Assembly: GCF_017068455.1 (NCBI RefSeq)
Contig: NZ_CP070608.1
Span: forward strand, 2,151,488 to 2,215,487
Direction: 5' to 3'
Source of the DNA: Fulvivirga lutea
GTDB taxonomy: Bacteria > Bacteroidota > Bacteroidia > Cytophagales > Cyclobacteriaceae
Length of the DNA: 64,000 bases
In this document: positions 15,141-25,339 of the stretch, one piece after another
How positions within the stretch are numbered: position 1 is the stretch's first letter
Layout of the letters: every line of letters starts with the position of its first letter
Translations under genes and position numbers: made by a program
The notes under the pieces: model-generated
Seen by the model: only the letters and a program-made list of their open reading frames with translations
Told to the model about the DNA's origin: nothing
Database searches by the model: none

Positions 15141-16190
15141 TTAAGCATTGTCCAGCTTCATATCCAGGTTAGATCGTACAAACTCTTTCTCTTTGTTTGC
15201 CAGAGCTTCTGTTTCCTTCTTAATGCCATCATGTATAAAGCCTTTGTCTTTATACGCATTGGCTTCAAATTGGTATTCTTCTTTTTGTAATAGGTAATCG
15301 TAAGGGCCTTTGGAGGAAAGTAGTTTTACCAAAATGGGGCTAATTTCAATCACGATAAACAAAAGAATAATAAAGGCATTTGCCCACCAAATAGCAGCGC
15401 TTTGAGCAGATATTCGGTTAAGTGCTTCGAGTCTTGCAGCAGGCCCACCAATGTCGGTAGTTTCTAAAGCCAGCAATTCAGACTGTTGCAGTGAATCAAT
15501 GCCACTAATCTGTTTTTCTTTTTCAATTATCAATGGCTGATTAATCGCTAGCAGCTCTTCCAGCTCCTTGTTTACTCTATCGGCATCGTCCTTTTTAATT
15601 TGATAGATAGGGCCGGGATTTCGTTTTTTCGTGCCTCCGGTGCCATCAGCTTCCTGCTGCGCTATTCTGCTCAGCTCATCTCGCTGAGCTGTCTTAGTAG
15701 TGATATCTGCTTTTAAGCGGTTTATGTCTGTTGTTAATAACTGCTTTTGTTCTTCGTATTTTGTATTGATGGTTGCTTCTTTGGCGGATTTCATTTCATC
15801 TTGCATCACAGTTAATTCACCATTTATCTCTTTTTCAAAAATCTTTAGTTCAAGCGGTTTTGCTATCACAATGGATATAAGAATGGCCAGTACAAAACGC
15901 GGTATTGCCATAATTAACTCATTGCCCAATGTGGTTTTCCGCATACTGGAGACTATAAACCGATCGAGATTAAAAATCATTAAACCCCAGACTAATCCCA
16001 GGGTGGAGGCTATCAGGTAACTGTCGAATACCGTGTATAAACCATAGCCTGCAGCTAGTACGGCAAACAGACCGGTAAAGAAAATAGTAGCTCCAATGCC
16101 TACATACTTACTTTCATCAGTCGGGCATTTTTCGAGTAGTTGGTGATTGGCTCCTGCGCAATACCAAAAGAAGTTTTTGACCTTTTTCAT
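15141..16190 (-). CDS. DUF4407 membrane protein
   Basis: A 349-residue protein. It begins with the family signature NFFWYCAGANHQLLEKCPTDESKYVGIGATIFFTG. Transmembrane helices lie at about residues 30-75 and 95-115. A long charged coiled coil spans about residues 125-240, and another helix follows (AIWWANAFIILLFIVIEISPILVKLLS). The tail is charged (KKETEALANKEKEFV). DUF4407 has no established function. The topology suggests a coiled coil held between membrane anchors. Confidence 0.85.
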   Translation of the reverse strand: MKKVKNFFWYCAGANHQLLEKCPTDESKYVGIGATIFFTGLFAVLAAGYGLYTVFDSYLIASTLGLVWGLMIFNLDRFIVSSMRKTTLGNELIMAIPRFVLAILISIVIAKPLELKIFEKEINGELTVMQDEMKSAKEATINTKYEEQKQLLTTDINRLKADITTKTAQRDELSRIAQQEADGTGGTKKRNPGPIYQIKKDDADRVNKELEELLAINQPLIIEKEKQISGIDSLQQSELLALETTDIGGPAARLEALNRISAQSAAIWWANAFIILLFIVIEISPILVKLLSSKGPYDYLLQKEEYQFEANAYKDKGFIHDGIKKETEALANKEKEFVRSNLDMKLDNA

Positions 16191-16284
16191 GGAGTTCTAA
16201 CGTTGAGGTGATTAAAATATTGGATTGCCTCAATAGTTGTACCACTGCCTTGAAAGCTGAATAAAGTGGGATTTTAGTTTCGAT

Positions 16285-16300
16285 TGTTCAATATTGAACA
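16285..16300. promoter_or_regulatory. Perfect 16-bp palindrome
   Basis: TGTTCAATATTGAACA is a complete palindrome, followed on the plus strand by GTTTTTATG. It lies between the DUF4407 start and the VOC stop, both minus strand. It could be a regulator site for DUF4407 or a weak terminator; nothing decides between these. Confidence 0.35.
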
Positions 16301-16315
16301 GTTTTTATGTCCGAA

Positions 16316-16723
16316 TTAGTCAAATATATTTTCCCCTTTTACCAAAGTAGTTAACTCAACAGTGTGGCCATCGGGATCATTCAAATAAATGCTATGAAAG
16401 TAATGATGGTCCTGAAACTCGAAGGGAATACCAATTTTTTGAAAGTGGACTTGAGCCTTTTGAAACGCTTCCTTTGTTACATTAAAGGCAAAGTGATCAA
16501 TCTTAACATTTTTGGAATGGGTATCTAATTGAGGGTCTCGTATTCTGGCAGGAAAAAGAGCCACTCCAAATTTAGCTTGCATCATAAAGATGGGGTAGGG
16601 CTGCCATTCTTTTGGAGCTACTTTTTTCAACCCTAACACACTCTCATACCATTCCACGGAAGCTTTAATGTCTGCTACTCTAATTGCAACATGATCAATC
16701 GATGAAAGTTGAAAGGGATGCAT
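16316..16723 (-). CDS. VOC superfamily protein (metal-dependent lyase/dioxygenase fold)
   Basis: A 135-residue VOC protein: SSIDHVAIRVADIKASVEWYESVLGLKKV, then KIDHFAFNVTKEAFQKAQVHFQKIGIPF, then YLNDPDGHTVELTTLV. The ligand pattern (His in IDHVAI, His in KIDHFAF, Glu in TVELTT) is that of metal-binding VOC enzymes. I prefer the ATG at 16723, which shares its A with the upstream TAA (TAATG). An in-frame ATG at 16744 would overlap the S41-like gene by 22 bases. The substrate is unknown. Confidence 0.85.
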   Translation of the reverse strand: MHPFQLSSIDHVAIRVADIKASVEWYESVLGLKKVAPKEWQPYPIFMMQAKFGVALFPARIRDPQLDTHSKNVKIDHFAFNVTKEAFQKAQVHFQKIGIPFEFQDHHYFHSIYLNDPDGHTVELTTLVKGENIFD

Positions 16724-17964
16724 TAAGGTTGTTTGGTTATCCATTCCATCACTTCGTCCATGCCCTCTTTACGTATTTCAAAATTTGGCGTTATTAATTG
16801 ATGCATCAAAATAGTGTTAGGCATATGATCTACATCATCCAGCTCGCCAGGCTGCATTTGTACGGCTGATCCCGCCACCGTATAGCTGATTTGAGAGTGT
16901 GGTAACACATCAGTGTAACCTATTTCATAATTATTCGGATTTTGTGCCGCAGGCTCACCCACAGGGTAAGCATCAAAATCTTCCATCAGCATAAACGTAT
17001 CAGTAAATGCTTGTCCAAAGGTTTCCCTACCAGTAATCACATAAATTTTACCATGCTCCTGAAAATCACTCTTTTTAATTCGCTTGGCTAAGTATTCCAT
17101 CGCATCGCCTGAACTATTATCATTTTGTCTTAAGTCGATAACCAAATGCGTGTAGGCCTCATTTTCAAGTAGAGGTATCAGGCTCTCCGTTTCTTTTTTC
17201 ATTACATCGGTGCTTGGGTATTTTGGCATGTTGATGTAAATCGTAAACTCGTCAAAAACAATATATGCAAAGTCTTTTCCCTTGGTTTGAGCGAGACGTG
17301 GGTCAAGGCTGTAGCCTCTTTGCCATTCTACCTGCTGTAATTCTTCATATGAAATAGCATTAAGTGTAATATTTTCAATGTTGCCATTATCATCCACCAG
17401 CGTATAAATAGCAGTTTTAGGGTTTTTAGTAATTCCTTGAATGTGTAGCAAGTCGGCATTTCTAAGCCACTTCTGATCCCACTTGGTACGGTAGTACAGA
17501 TTTTCATCTGATGGTATTAATTTTTGAATTTTTGGTGCTGCCTCTAATATCTTCACTCCATCAATGGCTATTACCTGATGCCCGGCATATTGCTTCATGG
17601 ATGACTGGATTTTCTCAATTCTCAGTCCATCAGAATACCAAAACAATTCGATAGGGTAGTAGTGGAAATAAGGCTCAACATTTACTGAAGTTTTACCATC
17701 GCCAGGTTGGTTAGCAATACGCATCAATTCAACCAGTTTTTCTGCTAGGGTTAACTCATCTAAACTGTAACCCAGATTCATGACAATGTTGTTAAATTGT
17801 TCTTTCGTTACATAGGCATAAGGGTCCACATGCCGGGCTTTAATGTTATAGGCCAACTTATCATAATCTTCCAGCCACTGAGGCTTACTAAGTGAGTTTA
17901 GATCTTGAGCAAAGGTGATACCCGATATGAAAACTAGTAATATTGACAACTTAAATGAATGCAT
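16723..17964 (-). CDS. S41-peptidase-like exported protein, probably lacking the catalytic Ser
   Basis: A 413-residue protein with a signal peptide (MHSFKLSILLVFISGITFAQ). An N-terminal helical region is followed by a PDZ-like section (GHQVIAIDGVKILEAAPKIQKL) and a C-terminal tail-specific-protease-like domain (THLVIDLRQNDNSSGDAMEYLAKRI). Where S41 proteins carry TFSxA, this one reads GRETFGQAF near residue 311, so the expected nucleophile is Gly. It is probably periplasmic and may bind peptides without cutting them. It is coupled to the downstream VOC gene by a one-base overlap. Confidence 0.75.
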   Translation of the reverse strand: MHSFKLSILLVFISGITFAQDLNSLSKPQWLEDYDKLAYNIKARHVDPYAYVTKEQFNNIVMNLGYSLDELTLAEKLVELMRIANQPGDGKTSVNVEPYFHYYPIELFWYSDGLRIEKIQSSMKQYAGHQVIAIDGVKILEAAPKIQKLIPSDENLYYRTKWDQKWLRNADLLHIQGITKNPKTAIYTLVDDNGNIENITLNAISYEELQQVEWQRGYSLDPRLAQTKGKDFAYIVFDEFTIYINMPKYPSTDVMKKETESLIPLLENEAYTHLVIDLRQNDNSSGDAMEYLAKRIKKSDFQEHGKIYVITGRETFGQAFTDTFMLMEDFDAYPVGEPAAQNPNNYEIGYTDVLPHSQISYTVAGSAVQMQPGELDDVDHMPNTILMHQLITPNFEIRKEGMDEVMEWITKQP

Positions 17965-18033
17965 CTAGTTAAATTAAATTCAATTAATACAAATTGCAAA
18001 TAGACAAAAGACAATTGTAAGATACTATAATTT

Positions 18034-19458
18034 ATGAAATACACCGTTTACGCAATAATCTTCATAGTGGCATTGGTTACATCTTGTTCTACTGAAGAGA
18101 ATACTGATTCTTTGGTTGGCTATTGGCAGGGAGAGGCAGTCTTTAATAATCAAAAAACACTCATTGGGCTTGAGTTTATAGAAGATAGTGTTGGCTACGA
18201 GGTAAATCTGCTAGTACCTGCGTATGATTGGAGCTTTAATTTTAAAGGGGTAACCACTAATAATGATACTATTAAAATAGGTGGGTGGAAATTGAATTAT
18301 GATAAAGAGCATCAATTGGTTCTGGGAAAATTGCCGGGAGTGCTGGTTCCGAAATATGAAATACCCTTTCAACTGAAGAAGGCCGAAAAGCCCGAGTTAA
18401 AAGAAGCGCAGCTGCTGCCTACAACAAAAAAGCCAAGCGCAGTGATTGATCTGCATGAATCCATCTGGTCAGGCATTAGTACTATTGAAGGTTCTATTCT
18501 GGCTGCTACCACTGATGGACATTTATTTCGCGTTAACCCCAACAATCAGTCCGTAGAGTGGTCATTTAAAGGGCAGGGGGCTTTTAGGTCGGAACCAACC
18601 GTGCACGAAGACAATATTTACGTGTATTCCGATAAAGGATTGTTTTATTGTATTTCAAAAGCTGGACAGATGAATTGGAAGGTGCAGTTGGAAGTAGATA
18701 GTATGGAAAGATTTGCCAAGAATTATGACTTTTTTTCGGCCATACCTGCATTTACTGAAGACAGAATCTATTATGGTAATGGCAGTGGAGATTTTTATGC
18801 GATTAATAAAGCCAATGGAAATGTAGCATGGCGATATAAGACATCAGGAGCTATTCGAACAAGGCCATTAGTTAAAGATGAGCGGATAGTTTTTGGGTCT
18901 TTTGATGGAAGAGTTTACGCACTAAACAGGGATGGTGAACTAGTATGGAATTATGATTCAGGCTACCCTATTGTAGGTGGCGGAACATTGTATGATGATC
19001 AATTAATTTTTGGAAGCAGAAATTATAATTTGTTCGCACTTTCATTGGCAGGCGAAATGGAGTGGCAGTATTATAATTGGTTCTCCTGGGTAGAATCCAC
19101 TCCAGTTATTAAAAATGATAAGTTGTTCGTGGGTTCCTCAGATGCTCAAACGATTACAGCTCTTAATCCAGCCAATGGTAAACTGATTTGGAATTTCGAT
19201 ACTGGCGGCTGCCCTTGGGCGAGTCCGTTAGTTACTGAAGGCAACGTATATGCTGCTACCGTAGGCAACAACTCTTATTTCTATAAGCACTTCGCTTACA
19301 TTATTGCATTAAACTCGGAAACAGGTGAAGAGCAATGGCGTTATGCTGTTGAGAATGTAAAAGACACGTATTATGGATTTACCAGCTCACCAGTGCTCAT
19401 TGATAACATGATTTGGGTGGGCAATACCGATGGTAGGATTTATGGGTTTAAACAATAA
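18034..19458 (+). CDS. PQQ-like beta-propeller lipoprotein
   Basis: A 474-residue protein with a lipoprotein signal (YTVYAIIFIVALVTSC, then STEEN). An N-terminal region of about 120 residues looks like a small beta sandwich. Then come repeated propeller blades of the form W-x(n)-G-x-I-x(n)-P-V-x(n)-V-x-F-G-S-x-D-G-x-V-Y-A-L, for example VKDERIVFGSFDGRVYALNRDGELVWNYDSG. These are PQQ/BamB-like repeats, but I see no PQQ-dehydrogenase catalytic site, so a scaffold or sensor role is more likely. It is convergent with the S10 peptidase gene. Confidence 0.85.
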   Translation: MKYTVYAIIFIVALVTSCSTEENTDSLVGYWQGEAVFNNQKTLIGLEFIEDSVGYEVNLLVPAYDWSFNFKGVTTNNDTIKIGGWKLNYDKEHQLVLGKLPGVLVPKYEIPFQLKKAEKPELKEAQLLPTTKKPSAVIDLHESIWSGISTIEGSILAATTDGHLFRVNPNNQSVEWSFKGQGAFRSEPTVHEDNIYVYSDKGLFYCISKAGQMNWKVQLEVDSMERFAKNYDFFSAIPAFTEDRIYYGNGSGDFYAINKANGNVAWRYKTSGAIRTRPLVKDERIVFGSFDGRVYALNRDGELVWNYDSGYPIVGGGTLYDDQLIFGSRNYNLFALSLAGEMEWQYYNWFSWVESTPVIKNDKLFVGSSDAQTITALNPANGKLIWNFDTGGCPWASPLVTEGNVYAATVGNNSYFYKHFAYIIALNSETGEEQWRYAVENVKDTYYGFTSSPVLIDNMIWVGNTDGRIYGFKQ

Positions 19459-19484
19459 ATCCTACCCCTGAGTTTTAATCATAT

Positions 19485-20975
19485 TTACTCGTATTTGGCT
19501 GATTTACCTTTCTCAAAGCTGTTTTTGATGAATGTTCGTAAATCATCATTTGCTTTTTCCAGGTCTTCATTACGCAAATACATCATGTGACCACTACGGT
19601 ACCCCTCAAAGTAAAACCGATCTTTCATTTTACCACTAGGGTCAACCTGCCACATGGTATATTTTGAAGCAAAGTAAGTAGTAGCACCATCATAGTAACC
19701 GGCTTGGAAAAGTACTTTTAGATATGGATTTTCGGCCATAGCCTGTCGTAAATCTTCACGCACGGTATTGTTTTCATTGTTCCAGGGTCTAACCGGGCCA
19801 AACATGTTGTACTTGATATCGGTTTTAAATTTCAGATGCTCTCTGATATAATAATTTATGGCCGGTGTGAATGAATGCAACCAGGAAGTAAGTTCTGCAC
19901 TATAATCTGGGCTATCTCCACTTTCCATTTTGTCGAGGCCTAAATATCGGGAGTCTAACCGACCTATGGTTTGGCCTGTTTTATCTCGCAATAAGTCTTT
20001 CCAGAAAAAGGCCGTTGACACATCCAGGTTGTTTTGCAATATTGATTTTTCAGACAAACCCGAATAGTATGACATTCGCTTAGCAACGCGCTGTTTCTCA
20101 GCTTCTGGTAAGAACCCACCTCTGGCTAAAGCTGGCATTAATTCGTCCAGCGCAAAATTTTCTGCTTCGGGTAAAATGTCTGTTAGATCCTTAGATTGGA
20201 GCTCTTGTGGAAGCATTTTATGATACCATGCTGCTGCCGTAAAGTAAGGGAGGTTAGTGCCTGAAGAAATTGGTACGTCAGACTCAAACACCAGATAATC
20301 TGCAGGTGAAACCATAATCACTCCATTCAGGTACATCCATTGACGTTCCTGAAGCTCCAGAGCAAGACCTGAAACTCGAGTACCTCCGTAACTTTCACCA
20401 ATAATGTATTTCGGACTCCTCCAACGGTTATTTCTAGTCACAAAAGTGTTCAACCAATCAGCCAGATATTCGATATCGGCATTGATACCAAAAAACTTAT
20501 CACGATCAACCTCTTTGCCAGACTCGGGAATGGTGCGTGAATAGCCCGTATTAGCAGGGTTAACAAACACAATGTCAGCCACATCCAGTATGGAGTAGGG
20601 GTTGTCCTGAATGCCGTAGGGTTGTACAGGAAATCCTTCATTATCAATTTTTAAAATTTTAGGTCCGGTGTAAGCAATATGCATCCAGACAGAGGCAGAG
20701 CCCGGTCCTCCATTGAAGGACATGATTAATGGTCTTGCAGCGTTATCACCAGCATCTGTCCGCTGATAATACGTATAAAATAGTGAAGCAATAGGCTCAC
20801 CCATTTCGTCCCAAACTGGTTGTGTGCCAGTGGTGGCTGAATAGTTTACCTTTTGGCCATTTATGGTGGTGGAATGTTGTGTGACTACAAGCGTATCAAC
20901 AGGGAGCTTGCGATTTTGGGCATTAGAAATGCTGATAACAAAAATCAGAAAACTAGTAAGTATAATTTTATTCAT
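19485..20975 (-). CDS. S10 family serine carboxypeptidase-like protein, exported
   Basis: A 496-residue alpha/beta hydrolase with a signal peptide (MNKIILTSFLIFVISISNAQ). S10 landmarks are FNGGPGSASVW (oxyanion region), the nucleophile in IGESYGGTR near residue 194, the Asp in YYDGATTY near 426 and the His in YRSGHMMYL near 461. It should remove C-terminal residues from peptides in the periplasm or outside the cell. It ends upstream of nothing obvious and follows dnaE on the same strand, separated by 17 bases, possibly sharing read-through. Confidence 0.9.
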   Translation of the reverse strand: MNKIILTSFLIFVISISNAQNRKLPVDTLVVTQHSTTINGQKVNYSATTGTQPVWDEMGEPIASLFYTYYQRTDAGDNAARPLIMSFNGGPGSASVWMHIAYTGPKILKIDNEGFPVQPYGIQDNPYSILDVADIVFVNPANTGYSRTIPESGKEVDRDKFFGINADIEYLADWLNTFVTRNNRWRSPKYIIGESYGGTRVSGLALELQERQWMYLNGVIMVSPADYLVFESDVPISSGTNLPYFTAAAWYHKMLPQELQSKDLTDILPEAENFALDELMPALARGGFLPEAEKQRVAKRMSYYSGLSEKSILQNNLDVSTAFFWKDLLRDKTGQTIGRLDSRYLGLDKMESGDSPDYSAELTSWLHSFTPAINYYIREHLKFKTDIKYNMFGPVRPWNNENNTVREDLRQAMAENPYLKVLFQAGYYDGATTYFASKYTMWQVDPSGKMKDRFYFEGYRSGHMMYLRNEDLEKANDDLRTFIKNSFEKGKSAKYE

Positions 20976-20992
20976 AAGATTTATATTTTGGC

Positions 20993-23900
20993 TTAAACGA
21001 GAACTTTACACTCTACCTCAGGTATTTTCTTCATCTCCTCAATCATTTCATTACTTGGGTTAATCGTAAACTTTCTTGAGAGCAATTCTGAAGCAATATT
21101 GTTTTCTCTATCGAGAATGTTCATTCTAAGCGAAAGATCACCTTTAAATTGAGAACACACTTTTTCAATTTGTTCAATTACCTGACTGTTCACCTCATCA
21201 GCATTCATTGTAACTATAATGCCTTTGGTTTTTTTATCTCGTAGTTCGCTTAGCAATTCGATGCTATGCAATTTCATTTCCAGTCGCTGATCGCCCCATT
21301 TCTGGCGCACAACACGTCCTTGTAAAAACAAGAACCAGCCCTGCATCATATATTCTTTGAATTTCACATAATCATCTCCAAAGAGGAAGAATGTAAAATT
21401 GCTGTTGTAATCTTCTATAGTTAGTGTTCCAAAAGGTTTTCCGCCCTTGGTGGTTCTATGAGCAATGCCAGAAACAATACCAGCCATTCGCAGATCTTTA
21501 CCTTCCAATGGTTCCAACTCATTTAGTTGAGATAGTTCAATATTACAGAAACTGTCAATTTCAAATTTGTAATCATCTAATGGGTGGCCTGAAATGAAAA
21601 GACCTACCACCTCGCGTTCAATATTTAACTCCTCAAACTTTCCAAATGGCTCAATAGGTGTTATGGTTGGCCTTGGCGTATCTACTCCTGAAGCTCCGCC
21701 AAATAAACTGGCCTGGGCGCTTTCGGCCTCCATTTGCATTTTGTTGGCATACTTAATCACCTTCTCAATTAGAGGCTGATCACCTTCCGGTGCATGTAGA
21801 TATTGCCGTCTATGAAACTCTTCAAAACAATCAAATGCACCGGACATAGCCAGACATTCGAAGGTCTTTTTGTTTACGGTTCTTAGATTAACTCTTTCAG
21901 CGAAATCAAAGATATCTTTAAACGGGCCATTCGCTTTTCTTTCTTCAATGATTGCTTCAACCGCAGCATCGCCACTACCTTTAATGGCGCCTAATCCAAA
22001 GCGGATTTCACCTTCCTTATTTACCGCAAAGTTTTTGAACGATTCATTCACATGTGGGCCAAGCACCTTAATTCCTAGGCTTCGACATTCTTCCATAAAG
22101 AAAGTTACTTTCTCAATCTGGCTTTGGTTATGAGTAAGCACCGCAGCCATGTACTCTGCAGGGTAATGTGCTTTGATATAAGCTGTCTGGTATGCTACTA
22201 ATGAGTAGCAAGTACTATGTGATTTGTTAAACGCGTAGGCAGCAAAAGCCTCCCAATCCTTCCAAACCTTCTCAAGTACTTCAGGATCATGACCTCTTTC
22301 CTTTCCACCTTCAATGAACTTTGGTTTTAGTTTTTCCAGTAGGGCAAAGATTTTTTTACCCATGGCCTTACGTAAAACGTCCGCATCACCTTTCGAGAAG
22401 CCTGCTAATTTTTGTGAAAGCAACATCACCTGCTCCTGGTACACCGTAATACCGTAGGTCTCAGCCAGGTATTCCTCCATATCCGCGATGTCATAGGTGA
22501 TTTCTTCTTCACCATGCTTACGAGCAATAAAGTTTGGAATATATTCCATCGGCCCTGGCCTGTACAAGGCGTTCATGGCAATGAGGTCTTCAAACTTATC
22601 AGGCTTTAAAGCTCTCAGGTGCTTTTGCATTCCGGGCGACTCAAACTGGAATGTGCCGTTGGTCTGTCCCTTCTGATAAAGCTCATAGGTCTTGGCATCA
22701 TCAAGTGGAATAGTATCGATATCAATATCAACACCATGTCTCGCTTTAATAATTTTCAAGGCCGACTTGATGATGGTCAATGTCTTCAGACCCAAAAAGT
22801 CCATTTTCAACATTCCGGCACTTTCCACCACACTGTTATCAAACTGTGTGATAAGCATTTCAGAATCTTTGGCTGTAGAAACTGGAATAAATTTAGTGAG
22901 GTCGTCAGGTGTAATAATGACACCACAGGCATGTGTTCCAGTATTTCGCACCGCACCTTCTAAAACTTTTGCCTGATTCAACACTCGTGATTTGAGGTCA
23001 GCCCCTTGTCTGATTTCCTCTAACTCCTTTACTTCTTTAAAGGCTTTATCCAACGAGGTGCCGGGTCGTTCGGGTACTAATTTGGCCAGGTCATTCGCTT
23101 CGGAAAGCGATAATTCCATTACTCTGGCCGCATCTCTTATGGATGATTTAGCAGCCATGGTACCATATGTGATAATCTGTGCTACCTGATTTTTACCATA
23201 TTTATCGATCACATATTGGATCACCTTATCACGACCCTCGTCATCAAAGTCGATATCAATATCGGGTAGTGAAACCCTATCAGGATTTAAAAAACGCTCA
23301 AATAGTAAGTCGTAAGCAATGGGATCTACATTGGTAATTCCGATGCAATAGGCAACGGCTGACCCTGCTGCTGAACCACGACCAGGGCCAACAGATACTC
23401 CCATTTCGCGGGCTTTTCGGGTAAAATCCTGAACAATGAGGAAGTAGCCGGGATATCCGGTGTTTTTAATTGTTTCTAATTCAAAATCCAGACGCTCGGT
23501 AATTTCGGGAGAGAGCTCAACGTATCGTTGCTTAGCACCTTCATAGGTTAGATGTCTTAGATAAGCATTTTCACCTCTTTTACCACCATCTTCATCTTGT
23601 ACATCTCTAAATTCTTCTGGAATGTTAAAGGCTGGTAGCAGTACATCTCTGTCTAATTTGTAGGTTTCAATCTTATCAATGAGCTCCGTTAGGTTTTCAA
23701 TAGCCTCGGGAATATCACTGAAAATGGTCTTCATTTCCTCCTGAGACTTGAAATAGTATTCGTTATTCGGGAAGCCAAATCGAAAACCTCGTCCGCGGCC
23801 GATGGGTGTAGATTTCATTTCGCCTTCCTTCACGCATAGTAAAACATCATGAGCTTCAGAATCTTCTTTTTCGAGGTAGTAGACATCGTTGGCCGCAATA

Positions 23901-25219
23901 ACTTTGACATTATATTTTTTCGCAAACTCCAAGAGGACTTCATTTACACGATTTTCTTCTTCCAGATTGTGCCGAATTAATTCTACATAAAAATCATCCT
24001 TAAATACATTATGATACCAAACAAATGCCTCTTCTGCCTGATGTTCGCCCACATTTAGAATGAGGTTAGGAATCTCACAATAAATGCCGCCAGTCAAAGC
24101 AATTACGTCTTGCGAATATTCTTTGATTAAGTCTTTATCGATACGAGGGTAAATCCCGTAAAGTCCTTCAATGTAGGCAAGAGAACTCAGTTTAGCCAGA
24201 TTGTGGTAGCCATTCTTGTTTTTCGCAATTAATACCTGATTGTACCTTTTGTCAGGATTGTCTTTGGTAAACTTGAGCGTCCTTCTTTCTTCAGCTACAT
24301 AAAATTCACACCCAATGATTGGTTTGATTTCATTGTTGATGGCCTCACGAACGAACTTGAAAGCACCAAACATATTGCCTAAATCTGTTAGTGCAACGGC
24401 AGGCATATTGTACTCTTTTGCCTTGGCAATAATTCCTTTGACATTGGGTACAGCTTGCAATACTGAGTATTGTGAATGAACATGCAGATGAACAAACGGA
24501 TGATCGATATCCTTAGCGGCTTGTTCGTCACCACCAAATTCTGAACCAGAGGCTTTTTCTTCCTTGGCAAAATTGGCATCTTCTAATTTTGGTGCTTCAT
24601 AAAGTATTTCTTCAATGGCTAAACCGTCCAAAGGTTTAACAACATTTTCCTTAATTAGGCCGAAGAAACACCTGGCGGTTGCGTCTACATCATAGGCTGC
24701 GTCATGAGCATCTGCAAAACCTTCCCCAAATAGCTTTTCATGCAGCTCAATGAGCTTTGGAGCTTTTAATTTTCCACCAATACCACCTTGAAATTGACAG
24801 AATTCTTTAGAGACTTCAGAAGTATCAATTTTCTCTTTTTCAAGAAGGGCGTTTCCTAAACTCTCTTGTTCTGTTCGAACGAATTCAGTACCGATGATTC
24901 TATTATCAAAATCGATATTATGACCAACCACCACTTTTGCCTGATCCAGATCTTTTTGAAAAGTTGCTAGAACGTCTTTTAGTTCATGCCCCTCTTCTAA
25001 AGCTCTTTTAGTAGAAATACCGTGAATTTTTTCCGAGTTAAATGGAATTGTGAAGCCTTCGGGTTTAACTATGAAATTGCCTCTATTGAGAAGTTTACCC
25101 TTATTATCATGCAATTGCCAGGCAAGCTGAACAAGTCTCGGCCAGTTTTCCAGATCGGTTATAGGTGCACTATAGCTATGAGGTAAACCGGTGGTTTCGG
25201 TGTCGAAAATAATGTACAT
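20993..25219 (-). CDS. dnaE: DNA polymerase III subunit alpha with fused N-terminal 3'-5' exonuclease
   Basis: A 1408-residue replicative polymerase. Residues 1-190 are a DnaQ-type DEDDh exonuclease: IIFDTETTGL (D6, E8), VVGHNIDFDNRII and DAHDAAYDVDATA. A PHP domain follows (FVHLHVHSQYSVLQAVPN). The C-family polymerase core carries GPGRGSAAGS and the catalytic LPDIDIDFDDEGRD near residue 650, then an HhH region and an OB fold near the C-terminus (LRMAGIVSGIAHRTTKGGKPFGTLTIEDY). The fusion makes the chain about 200 residues longer than E. coli DnaE; I recall the same arrangement in Flavobacteriia and Cytophagia. It joins synthesis and proofreading in one chain. Confidence 0.96.
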   Translation of the reverse strand: MYIIFDTETTGLPHSYSAPITDLENWPRLVQLAWQLHDNKGKLLNRGNFIVKPEGFTIPFNSEKIHGISTKRALEEGHELKDVLATFQKDLDQAKVVVGHNIDFDNRIIGTEFVRTEQESLGNALLEKEKIDTSEVSKEFCQFQGGIGGKLKAPKLIELHEKLFGEGFADAHDAAYDVDATARCFFGLIKENVVKPLDGLAIEEILYEAPKLEDANFAKEEKASGSEFGGDEQAAKDIDHPFVHLHVHSQYSVLQAVPNVKGIIAKAKEYNMPAVALTDLGNMFGAFKFVREAINNEIKPIIGCEFYVAEERRTLKFTKDNPDKRYNQVLIAKNKNGYHNLAKLSSLAYIEGLYGIYPRIDKDLIKEYSQDVIALTGGIYCEIPNLILNVGEHQAEEAFVWYHNVFKDDFYVELIRHNLEEENRVNEVLLEFAKKYNVKVIAANDVYYLEKEDSEAHDVLLCVKEGEMKSTPIGRGRGFRFGFPNNEYYFKSQEEMKTIFSDIPEAIENLTELIDKIETYKLDRDVLLPAFNIPEEFRDVQDEDGGKRGENAYLRHLTYEGAKQRYVELSPEITERLDFELETIKNTGYPGYFLIVQDFTRKAREMGVSVGPGRGSAAGSAVAYCIGITNVDPIAYDLLFERFLNPDRVSLPDIDIDFDDEGRDKVIQYVIDKYGKNQVAQIITYGTMAAKSSIRDAARVMELSLSEANDLAKLVPERPGTSLDKAFKEVKELEEIRQGADLKSRVLNQAKVLEGAVRNTGTHACGVIITPDDLTKFIPVSTAKDSEMLITQFDNSVVESAGMLKMDFLGLKTLTIIKSALKIIKARHGVDIDIDTIPLDDAKTYELYQKGQTNGTFQFESPGMQKHLRALKPDKFEDLIAMNALYRPGPMEYIPNFIARKHGEEEITYDIADMEEYLAETYGITVYQEQVMLLSQKLAGFSKGDADVLRKAMGKKIFALLEKLKPKFIEGGKERGHDPEVLEKVWKDWEAFAAYAFNKSHSTCYSLVAYQTAYIKAHYPAEYMAAVLTHNQSQIEKVTFFMEECRSLGIKVLGPHVNESFKNFAVNKEGEIRFGLGAIKGSGDAAVEAIIEERKANGPFKDIFDFAERVNLRTVNKKTFECLAMSGAFDCFEEFHRRQYLHAPEGDQPLIEKVIKYANKMQMEAESAQASLFGGASGVDTPRPTITPIEPFGKFEELNIEREVVGLFISGHPLDDYKFEIDSFCNIELSQLNELEPLEGKDLRMAGIVSGIAHRTTKGGKPFGTLTIEDYNSNFTFFLFGDDYVKFKEYMMQGWFLFLQGRVVRQKWGDQRLEMKLHSIELLSELRDKKTKGIIVTMNADEVNSQVIEQIEKVCSQFKGDLSLRMNILDRENNIASELLSRKFTINPSNEMIEEMKKIPEVECKVLV

Positions 25220-25339
25220 TCTGTAGTGGTTGTAGTGGTTGTTTGCTTGTGCAATTCAAGAACAAACAGATTATCAAATATCGGAAAAACAGACCAATGA
25301 AGTTGAATATGTTCAGTAAATAAAAAGCAAGGCATTAAC

